Under the pieces are notes generated by a model. That model was not told the origin of the DNA. It ran no database searches and saw nothing but the letters and a program-made list of their open reading frames with translations. DNA of 64,000 nucleotides from Larimichthys crocea (taxonomy: Eukaryota > Chordata > Actinopteri > Sciaenidae): assembly GCF_000972845.2 (NCBI RefSeq), contig NC_040028.1, positions 15,250,871 to 15,314,870 on the forward strand, in the 5' to 3' direction. Positions 1-11,300 of the stretch are shown piece after piece. The translations under genes and the position numbers were made by a program. How positions within the stretch are numbered: the first letter of the stretch is position 1; every line of letters begins with the position of its first letter.

Positions 1-407
1 CACTGTCAGTGATGGGGATTTAACATCACAGCTCTCTGTTCACACACTCTGCTCGAGTTTTTTCTCGCAGTCAGAAAGTGCACACTCATTCTCCAAAGAA
101 CAGAATGCAACCTTGAAGTTGATTCAGAGCTTTCAATAATAAAAAATAATAAAAAAAAATGTAAAAATCCTTTTCAGTGAGAAATCCGTGGCTGCCAAGA
201 AAGTTGAATAGTTGTCGGTGACAGTTTCATTGCTGGCGTCAGTAGGAGGTGTTAGTTGTCGGTGACAGTTTCATTGCTGGCGTCAGTAGGAGGTGTGTGT
301 GTGTGTGTGGGGGGGACAATAGCTGAGGAAGGACAGCGACTATAACTGATGGAAAAGACTGATGTGTGACAATGAGGGCCAGAGAGCGGTGAAGCTTGAA
401 GCGTTAC
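1..407. other. Part of PDE11A intron 19
   Basis: No coding segment of the expected last PDE11A exon is visible on either strand. It holds a 44-bp two-copy tandem duplication (211-298) followed by a short GT run. Confidence 0.7.
211..298. repeat. 44-bp tandem duplication (2 copies)
   Basis: Units 211-254 and 255-298 both begin gttgtcggtgacagtttcat and differ only in the last two bases. The second unit runs into a GT microsatellite. Confidence 0.95.
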
Positions 408-491
408 CTCATACAGCGGCGAACAAATTCCATCAATCCACTCCAGCTGAAGCCCCGGCAACTCATCCTTTCTGTTTCGGTCGAAGATGGC
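408..491 (-). CDS. pde11a: PDE11A exon 19 (codons 815-842): invariant glutamine
   Basis: 84 bp, phase 0-0, acceptor tttcag, donor gtaacg. It encodes [20 protein letters not shown] and then GICSPLYE. Q829 in LQLEWID is the invariant glutamine that contacts the purine ring in class I PDEs. The next and final coding exon (ALVKVN... by recall of the family) is not found in positions 1-407. Confidence 0.95.
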
Positions 492-2563
492 CTGAAAACG
501 CACAAGTTGAAAATGCATTTAGACGTGTGATCCTGCTTACCATAAAGGCTACAAGTCAGGCTCACGGTCCCTAAAGTGCTGCTAAATCTCCCACAGCTCT
601 CAAGACAACTGAGTTTATTTCACACCCATTCTCTATTCTACTTCATTCCTCCTGCAGCCTGAACTTAAGAGGGTCCACCGAGGCTGTGCTTCAGAGATAG
701 TTACTGGGCTACGACTTAGAAGTTAATATTTAATTTCCAACACCCACACACAGAGCGGTAAAGGTTTGACACAAGCGGCAGACCTGAGGCTACTGCATTA
801 GTTATTTCAGAGGGGAGGCAATGTGGCCAGGCTCGATTAGTCAACAGCCATTAATTGCACACAGAAAGCTGTTGGTTTTTTCCCCCCTTTAAGAACTTGC
901 AACACAGTTCAGCCTTCAAAAAGCTCCTCAATCAAACACACAGCACTCCTCCTCTATTGTGGTGCTGCAGCTTTTGAGTACAGACTGAATGGGTTATGAA
1001 TGAAGTCAACATCTTCATGAGGACCAAAGTCTTACACTTGCTAGTGTTGTTATGCCTATTTTCTTCCATCTATGTGAGAAAAAGAAAGATCTCATGGAGG
1101 CTAATAGAGCTCCAAAATACAAAGATGTCTCGTGTGTTTACAGCTGAAGGAATAGAAAGGTCAGTGTTTGCTTCTTTTCAAACAATGACGGTTATACGGT
1201 CCAAAGTTTGCTCTTGGCACAGCAGCGAGAGGCAGTGGAGCGGTGAAGCTGACCATTCATTTTCCTCACACTACGAGACACGAGCTCTCATGTTTCCCTA
1301 CGCGGTCAGTGTGTTTTGAAAAACTTTATCCTCAGCATCACCCGTGAGGTCAGAGAGGTGAAGCCAAAGAAAAAGCGCAAAAAAAACAGAGAGATGGTTG
1401 GAGGTAAACTCACGGAGGGCGTGAGCTTCAGCTCTGATCTCTCTCTGTCGCCCTGCTCGAAGAACTCGCTCGTCACCAACTCTGCCACCTGTAATGAGAG
1501 AGAAGATGTATGTAGGGCTGCGACTAATAATTAGTTTATGATGGTTATCGATCAATTGATTGTCTATAAAAGAGGAAATTGTGGAAATGTCCCGAAGCCC
1601 AAAAGTGAAGATAATCTGCTTACAGTAATGTAAGACGAGGAAAAGCAGCAAATCCCTGAAATATTTGACATTTTTGTCATTGTTTGCTTGAAAAACGACT
1701 TAAAGGTCCAGTGTTTAGGATTTAACTAGCAGTGTAGTTCGACATTGCAACCCCCTCACCTCACCGCCCTCTTCCTTGGATGAAGAAGAAACTACAGAGG
1801 CCACAAAACGTGTTATAAAGCCCTAAAAATGCCTTACGTAGAGCCAGTGTTTAGTTTGTCCACTGTGGGCTACTGTAGAAACATGGCGGACTCTGTGGAA
1901 GAGGACCCCCAACAACAATTCTTATTTTCAGGTGATTCAGGTGAACACAGTTTATTCACATTATATTCCATTTATATAAACAGAATCTGACACACTGGAC
2001 CTTTAAACGCTTAATCAATTATAAAAAATATTCTAATTATNNNNNNNNNNCTTCTTCTGTTGACCGATTATCAATTGTTTGGACTCTAGATTAGTTACTG
2101 GTTTATAAATACATTATTTCATATATATAAACAGTATTCTCACTTTGCGTGATATTTCCCAAGGGTTTAGTGACCGCACCGAGATCACACGCTGTCATCA
2201 TCATGGATCTGAGAGGGATCAGACAGATTTATGTCACGTAGTGCTTTATGAGTTTCCCGAGACAACGACACACCACGTCTCTTGGTGCATGGCGTTACCT
2301 GCACATGTCTCTGTGAGCCTTCACATTCCAGTTGTACTCGCCATTGCTGACCAGCTCAAAGAACATGTTTCTGTTCCTGTAAGGAGAAACAAGACATCTG
2401 TAACTGACAGGCAATCCACAAGGGGGCGGTATTACCTCACAAAAAAAAGCTTTCAGTGAACAGAGTACAGACTCTGTGTGCTTCATGTAAATTAGTTGGA
2501 GCCACTGGAGTCAGGCAAGCTCTGTGGACGTCTCACTAAACGGAGATTTAACAGTTTAATAAG

Positions 2564-2636
<73 letters not shown>

Positions 2637-5600
2637 TTTTTTATAATAATAATAATAATAGTAATAATAATAATAATAATAGTTTGTGATGGTTATCGAT
2701 CAATTAATTGTCTATAAAAAGAGGAAACTGTGGAAATGTCCCAAAGCCCAAAAGTGAAGATAATCTGCCTACAAAAATGTAAGACAAGGAAAAGCAGCAA
2801 ATTCCTTAAATATTTGACATTTTTGTCATTGTTTGCTTTAAAAAATGACTTAAAGGTCCAGTGTTTAGGATTTATCTAGCAGCGTAGCTCCACATTGCAA
2901 CCCCCTCATCTCACCACCTTCTTCCTAGGATGAAGAAGAAACTACGGAGGCTGCGAAACGTATATAAAGCCCTAAAAATGCCTTACGTTTAGTTTGTCCA
3001 CTGTGGGCTACTGTAGAAACATGGCGGACTCTGTGGAAGAGGACCCGCAACAACAACAATTCTTATTTTCAGGTGAACACAGTTTATTCACATTATATTC
3101 CATTTATATAAATAGAATCTGACACACTGGACCTTTAAACGCTTAATCGATTATAAAAAATACTCTCTAATTATTCTTCTGTTGACAGATTATCAATTGA
3201 TCGATCAGTTGTTTGGACTCTAGACTAGATTACTGGTTTATAAATACATTATTTCATATATATAAAACAGTATTTCTCACTTTGCGTGATATTTCCCAGG
3301 GTTTAGTGACCGCACCGAGATCACACGCTGTCATCATCATGGATCTGAGAGGAATCAGACAGATTTATGTCACGTAGTGCTTTATGAGTTTCACAGAGAC
3401 AACGACACACCACGTCTCTGTGTGCATGGCGTTACCTGCACATGTCTCTGTGAGCCTTCACATTCCAGTTGTACTCGCCATTGCTGACCAGCTCAAAGAA
3501 CATGTTTCTGTTCCTGTAAGGAGAAACAAGACATCTGTAACTGACAGGCAATCCACAAGGGGGCGGTATTACCTCACAAAAAAAAGCTTTCAGTGAACAG
3601 AGTACAGACTCTGTGTGCTTCATTGTAAATTAGATGGAGCCACTGGAGTCAGGCAAGCTCTGTGGACGTCTCACTAACAGGAGATTTAACAGTTTAATAA
3701 GCAGCGTGTGTGTGTGTGTGTTTAGCAGAACATACTCAAAGTAAAGTGTGAGGTCTGTGGCCAGAATGGACTGTTTCAGCAGCTGCATGAGGTCGCTGTA
3801 CTCTGTGGACGAGAGGTTGGAGAAGATATTGTGACCCTGTGGAGACACACACAGAGATAACACGATGAAGAGTCACTAGACACTTGTCACACAAAGAGCT
3901 TCAGATAAAAGACGAGTTATGCATTATATTTAACAGTCTGCATTGCTTGTTACATCAGTTATTATTACAGACAAAAAAAAAAAAACTTTTAATAAGAGCT
4001 TGACTGCTGACAATAATGCTGATGCAACAATACACGAGAGGCTGGTGTTGAATCTGTTAAGAAATTCATTGTGCAACCTTAAAATATTCTCTCTCTGGTA
4101 CATATTTTTGATAAATGTGTGCATATTTACAGTTGGAGATTATTTGGTGATTATTATTATTTGATGTATATCAAATAAGAATCAAATAATGCAGTGACAG
4201 AAATCTGGGACTGACAGATATATAGTTTAGAAAATGCTGAAAGATTTGTTGTTGCTGTTGATGAATGTTGTGAAAGGTTGATTTAAGTCTAATCTTTTCA
4301 GTAAATAGTCAAAAAGATTAAAATAGTAATTCAGTCAGATTAGAAAGTAAATTAGGGGATAGGGAAATTAACCTGTGCCAAATATGCCCAAATGGCCATT
4401 TTGGAGATTCCGCCTAAATATAGTCTGTACTAAAACCTCTGTAATTTTGTTCTGCCTCACTTTATAAGACTCAAACCTGGCAGAGATAATGTCCACATAT
4501 GTTGCAAAGTTTTTATTTAGATTTAGAGCTGCAACTGCATCATTTCAAAGAGATACTTGTTGTAAAAGTGTGATTTTTTTATTAGGTGGAAACAAAATCT
4601 TTCATTTATGCTGTGTGCCATCTTAATTTATTCTGGGCCAGTGAAATACACACTAATACTTACACGTCTGAACAAATGTCACGAGTGTTCCCTTTATTAT
4701 GACACCAAAAATTATTCAAATAGACCTTGTAATCGCAGAATATACTACTATTCATTTTGGGTATGTCATTTCCGAGCAGAGGCATAAAAAAAGAGGCTTA
4801 AGAGGTTAAAAATAAGTTGTTAATCCCAAGTTTACCAGCTTCATACAAGCACAACACTACACCTGTTAGGGACGAGGCAAAATGACAATGACGTGTCCAA
4901 AATCTGGTGCAAACGTGTAATAATAAACTGAATGAATCCGTGAAGAGGAGGACGGACGCCAGCAGCGCTTAATAAGTAAGCAACATCTCTCACTTGAGGC
5001 TCTCTATCGTTAAAACAGGCCTCTCCCCATCATGTATTATACATTCATCCACCACTTAGGCACCCTCCTCTAGAGGACGGATTGAAAGGATGGAGAGGTC
5101 TGTCTGTGGAGAAAATAGAAGATGTAGAGGTGATAACATGGAAACAGCAGGATGAGAGGTGATGATGCCAAATTAGCAGAGCTCTTCAAGACTGGACGAC
5201 CACTCTTTTTTTCCTTTTTTGAACGCCGAGAAGTCTAAAGATCGTCACGGTGCACCTTCATGAGCTCATGTGTTCCCATGAAATATTAAACTACGTGACG
5301 GCAGAAACACAAAAGGACTTCTCTCGTTCTGTCACAATTGGAGCGGATGAAGGAGGGAAGGCGAGGAAAAATAGGAAGTGAGAATGATGAGAGGAAACGG
5401 AGCAGTACAAAGGGGAGCGAGTGACGTTTAAAAGTTTACATTTTAAATGTGCGTGGCTGGGCGGATTTGAATCGTGAGCTTTCTCTTCTACTTGAATTAG
5501 CCACACTATTCATTTATATGCTAATAGGACAGCGGTAGTTCAACCCCAGTATCAACAGAAACCATTATGATATTCCAAGCAAACATTTGTCAGCTTACTG

Positions 5601-6985
5601 TGTTGTCAGCACCGTGATAATGAAGCCACTGGAACATACCCTACTAAGCCTCGTCTCAGCTGCTCCCTCCAAACGTCTTTAATTATAACTCCATGCAAAC
5701 CCAGTCACCTGGTGAAATGTCTCTCTCAACCAATTACCACCAAATCTATCGCCTCTTTAATTACATTGATTTGAAGGAAGCACGAGCTATTTGTTTACTC
5801 GCTCACATACAGCACAGACGTTGAGGCGCCACATCACATGGCTGCCTTCAGGCTCAGCGGTGCACAACAAAGGGAAAGTAAAAGGTATTTCGAAGGAATA
5901 TTTCTACATTATAGATATTGATAGTTTAAAAAGAGAAACACAGCTCTGATATTTGCCTGTTAAATATGAACCAGCAGCAAACTGTAACTCCAAGGAAGTC
6001 ATTTCATGTGTCTCAGTTTGCTTACTTCCACACTTACACTTGTTATTTTCAGTATCTAAGTGCTTTCACACAGTCGAAACGCAGCGTACTGCGAGTACAC
6101 GGACGGTGCACTTATGACGAGCGTGGATCGCTGGACACTTCCCACCTTCAGTGGTCGCCATTTTGGGGGAAAGCACCAACTGGCGTTGTGAAAATTGCGG
6201 CTGAGAAAGTTGCTGGAGCTGCAGTGTTTGCGGCGAACGCTATAATCTTACAAATGTAAGTTGTACATATGTTTTATGTTTATATTTTGCCGTTAATGCT
6301 CCATACAGTTGCAATCTGGTAAAGAAGGAAAAGCAGTAAAATGTTATGCGACAGTGTGTTTCCCGTCATGTTGAAATATTCCCTTAAGTAATTTAAGTAA
6401 GTAAATAATCTTCCAAAACTTGATGTTCCCCCCTGCAGGATAAAAGAGCTTTTATCATGATGAGAAAACAAAGGCAGGATAAGCACAGGTCACATTCAAA
6501 ATGATAGTTTGTGGTACTGTTTCTGTCATTTTGTCCACCCCGTTCATTGTCAATGTAAGTTTAATAACAGAATCACCTCTCAATGATGCATTTGTTGTAT
6601 TAGATTGCATTAGTTCTAGCTACATGTACCTAATAAACCGGCAACTGAGTGCCTGTCTTGATAAATGACCCTTAAAACCAGGTCATAAAAATATAAAAAG
6701 CACAACAGACGGCAGAGTAAACAACTTTAAAAATACAGCGTGCTGTTAAAGAGTTAGGAACTCAGTTGTAGATGGTGTTTGCCACGGCTCATGTGCATCT
6801 GAAAAGTGTTGCACAAACACAACATGCAGCAGTAGGCATTAGCAGAACCTTCATGGTAACTGCATTGCAGCAGATATTGAAACATAGTGCACCTCGCTCT
6901 GCAGGATCATAACAGCATGGTTGAAGTGGTGGTGCTCCAGCGTAGCAGAGGTCCCATAAAGCAGAGCGAGGGCTGAGCCCGTCCT

Positions 6986-7032
<47 letters not shown>

Positions 7033-8298
7033 ACAGGGATCAAGAAGAGGGATAACATCATCAGCATTCAACACATACTGAGAAACAAAGTGTGCTGTTG
7101 AGTCTGTAATTCCCTCACTCTGCGCTCTGTCATCAACTGATGGCTCAACGATAAAAGAAGCTGGAGAGCCATAACCTTAAACTGCAGCTGAAATTCAACA
7201 TGGGATATGATTGTCGTTTAATGTGGAGAAAAAAAAACATGTCTTGGTGTACTGAGGGTGAGGCGTGTGTGTTTTTATTTTAACTTTAGTTTTTGGTAGT
7301 AAAAATACAGCTAAAATGAACATATGTGGTGATTTCAGTGTGCTCAGGGTCAGGACAGTAAATTTTAAAGCTCTGTACTCCAGCACATTGGATTTGAAAC
7401 AATGACTGTGAGGTAAAAGTGCTGACTTTTAGCTGTATAGAGGGTATTTCAGGATGTTCACATCAGATGTTCTTGTGAGCGTTGTAAGGACTCGTTGCCC
7501 TCTTCATAAATAAATAAAAAAATTTGGGCAATGATCCTAAACATAGAGGTGGACCGAAGGCAAACAGTCTGCAGCACGGGTCTGACAGAACAATAGCAGG
7601 GAAACTATGAAGTGCCTGCTCATGTCTGTGGGTTGTAGACTTCAAACAGTCGGAAATCACAAAGGATTTTACCCTAATTAATACAACACAATGATATTTT
7701 ATTAGTATTATTATTTTCCTGCACCTTAAAGTACAAAAAAATTACATAATCCCTGCGCTTTTCATATGCAATATTCATAAACGCCCTCAAATATAAGCAC
7801 AGACTCTGCACTTTAACCTCGTAGTTATTGAAATTCGTATTCAAACTGAATGAGCTGGGATACAGAGCCAAAACAGAACAAGAAAATGTGTCACTCTCCT
7901 GTTATTATATGGCTGAATTCCAGAAAAAAGTATTTTGCATGTGTTTGCAGCAAGTGTTACTGTGTAAAAACAAACAAATCATCTTTCCTTCACTTAGTTT
8001 CCATCCTGGTAAACAAACAAATCATCTTTCCTTCACTTAGTTTCCATCCTGGTTTCAGATCTAGTTTACTATAATAGCCTTTGTGAGGCCACAGAACACT
8101 AAGTTTAAGCAATTTAATGTACCCGCTGATCTAAATGTGCTCAGAGTCAGCAGTGTTTACAGTCTCTTCGTTAAGCAGACCCTTATATAAGCCTTATACA
8201 ACTTGCCACTTGACTCTTGCTGATCTGGGCTGGACTACTGCAGACTGCTGCAGGTGGGAAAAACACACTATAAACAGTGTGTAGGAGGGAGCGGGGTT

Positions 8299-8339
<41 letters not shown>

Positions 8340-11300
8340 GTGTGTGTGTGTGTACGGCAGAGACAGGGATATAAAACGCAAACACTTACTTCGCCTGGAA
8401 AGCGTTGTTGGTGCCCCTGTGGTCCAAGTCATGGCACACACAACCTACAATAAGCGCTAAGATCTCCACCTCTGTCAGAGTCTCCTGGAAGCCCGCCGTC
8501 TGATTGGCACAGAAGGAGAGGAGGCCAGTGAGAAAACAAGCGCACCCTTGACTGAATAAAACAAAAAACACAGCATCCTCCTAAAAAAAACAGCATGTCC
8601 CTGGATAGCCAGTGAGACTGCAGTAACGGAGTCACACAGGGAGCTTTATGGCTTGGATGAATGGGTTCTGGAGGCCATGTGCTGAGTGAGTCACTATAGG
8701 TCACTGTGAGGATAACGGCAAAGATAGCACGGCCCTCAGCCCACTCATTAAAACACATGGCAGGAGAGTGGAGGTGCCCAGAACAGCTTACACACTACTA
8801 TTTCATTTCCCTCTGCCAATGATCAATTCAGATGGGACACCATGCATTAATGCTGTGCTTGATTAAATGAACTACACTGTGGTGTTTGTATAGGAGCATA
8901 TGTGTGTGTCCGTGTGTGTGTGTGTATCCCCAAGGACCTGCTAAAGTAAAGGCCCGCTGGAACAGCATAAAGTAACTCTCTTGAGGTCTCTGTTCTAACA
9001 AACATGTTGGCTGTTTGTATAGTTTGTAGCACAATGAGGCGCAACTTGAATCTCAGCAATTTCAGGATTCAAGATTCAACTAGCTGCTTTTAATTCGTGC
9101 TTCACAATCTGCTGGTTCATTCATCAGCTGTTCGGCAACCAGCTTACTAGTTAACGTCCAGTCATGTTCCTGCAGGTGTACAACGCATATGTCTCCTAAG
9201 TAAGCTTGTTCAGGAAGAGCCGTGAACGCCGTGGAGATTAATAAAAGGAGATTGCATTGTAGAGATGGTTCAGAAAGTTATTTAAGTTTTAGTTCAGTTG
9301 TTACAGATCATCTCTGGTGAAACAGACCAACGATTCAGCGCCAACAGAGAGAGGAGATATATGTGTTGCCAGATCTCGCAAGAGTTGTGTTGCTGCTGAG
9401 ACAAAGACAAACTCAAACAGAGTTCATCGTCTCCTGATTTTGTCGCTGGCAAACAGTCTGCAGCACGGGTCTGACAGAACAATAGCAGGGAAACTATGAA
9501 GTGCCTGCTCATGTCTGTGGGTTGTAGACTTCAAACAGTCAGAAGTCACAAAGGATTTTACCCTAATTAATACAACACAATGATATTTTATTAGTATTAT
9601 TATTTTCCTGCACCTTAAAGTACAAAAAAATTACATAATCCCTGCGCTTTTTTTTTTTCTGTACTGAATATTGTCATTTTAGTGTCAAAATGTTTAGAAG
9701 ATGCATGTTCATATTCACTTCTCCCATTAGATTCTACTCAGTAGACTCAGGAGCAGCTGCTGGTCTCCTAAAGTGGAGCGGCAATGGCTAAACCCACCCA
9801 CCTGATCATGTGATACCTTCATGCCAATGTCTGTTTGCTCCACCCACCACCTCAACTTCCAGTGACAGAAGAAGAATTACGATTATAAGTAAGTAAGTCC
9901 TTCATTCAAAATCCTAACTAAAATGTAATGATTCTGCAAACCTATGGACATGAGATGATCAGTGGGTTAGGAAAGAAGAAGGTTTGCAATATAAAATTGT
10001 ATGTTTTCCCTCACATCTATTCATTTTTGTAAAATATTATAACAGTTTGAGCCTCAAACAGTTATTTAAAAGAAAAGTTTAAATGTGGAACTGTTTGTGG
10101 AACTTGAGTAAATGTACTTAGTTACTCTCCAGGAGCGCTGCACTCCTCCTAATGTGCTAGACATTTGGTATCATTGATTTAAGAGCTTCCCACTGAATCC
10201 AAATGTCTGAACATTACAGCAGCTATAAACGGTCAATTCCTCGACATCAGCGACTGAGTCGGTGATCGACAGCATGATCGTTACCGTTAGCATTGCAAAC
10301 ATGCACTGGCAGACGTTGAAGGCATGTCTCCAGTTGTGATAGAGAACCATCCTGTAGTTTTTTCTGACAGTCAGCAGCCATCTGCACAGTGTCTGGAGGG
10401 GGAAGATCGAGAGAGAGAGAGAGATGAGCACATGGATCAGCAGTTTTCATGAGGACACATTAGGAAGGAACAGTGTTCAGTGAAGAAACACATACACAAA
10501 GTCGTCTGAGGGGTCTCACCTCATAGTCGATCTTAAATTTCTGCACCATTCCCAACTCCATGAACATTCTCAGCGCGGCCGTTATCATGGCGTCGACGTC
10601 CAGAGAGAAGTCATCAAAGGAGAGCTTATCGATGCCCAGCTCGCAGACCAGGGGAATGTTAGCAGCCTGTTTCATCGTGGCGGCAGAAAGAAAACATTAA
10701 GAGTTCAGAGAGCAGGAGAGGATGGAGGGGTCAGAGGACGCCGTGCCATTTTTAGATGATACATGGAAATATGGAGACATGCTAATTAAGACTCTGAGGA
10801 CTCATTCGGAGAGGGTTAAGATTAATGAGGGAGCTTCACAGAAGGATTTTACTGTTGTTTACCTTCAGAGCTCATTGACAAACTGCTTCTTTTTTTCATT
10901 TTTTTTTCATTACCATTCAAACAAAAACTTGCGTGATTCCAATTAACCATATTTATACTGAAGCTTCCACGTCTGCTGTCTTCAGTGTGGGCTAATGAGC
11001 ACACAGCAGAGCAGATATTTCTTATCGGCCTCTAGTCAGCGTCTATGTTATGACCGTTTCACGCTTCCTATAACCTGCATCTCAGTCCATCTGTGTTAGT
11101 CCAGTCCAGTCTCTTTCCCTCTCTCTAAGAACCACGTTTCCCCTCACAAATGTTTGCCTGTCAGGTCAGCAGGTATTCTCCCTCTCTGTTAGTTCACAGC
11201 CCCGGGTTACGAAATGTCAGCCGGGTTTGTTTGCCGCTGCCATTTGCACTCCGGTGGAATCCCCAGTCAAGTGTACTCCATAAGGTTCCTTATGTAGAGC

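Larger units (their letters stand above)
1527..3720. repeat. ~1.1-kb tandem duplication containing PDE11A exons 16-17
   Basis: Copy B (about 1527-2635) and copy A (about 2677-3720) align end to end. Each has an AT-rich repeat with an inserted MITE, exon 17, a short intron, exon 16, then the exon 15-side intron and a GT run. The MITE part differs at several percent of bases and has small indels, whereas the exon part is almost identical. Copy B ends in a long GT run (2568-2635) and a TAA-type run (2641-2680), which separate the copies. Confidence 0.93.

Noticed and set aside
211..298. Possible CRISPR-like repeat from 44-bp units
   Set aside because: Only two units head to tail with no spacers, in a vertebrate intron.
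2496..2717. Cys/Val repeat protein
   Set aside because: Translation of a GT microsatellite followed by a TAA-type run.
5966..6259. 97-codon open frame in PDE11A intron 14
   Set aside because: GC-richer than its neighbours, but no product recognised and no splice sites; possibly an old repeat.
8194..8460. His/Thr and Val/Cys repeat proteins
   Set aside because: Translations of a CA/GT microsatellite on the two strands.
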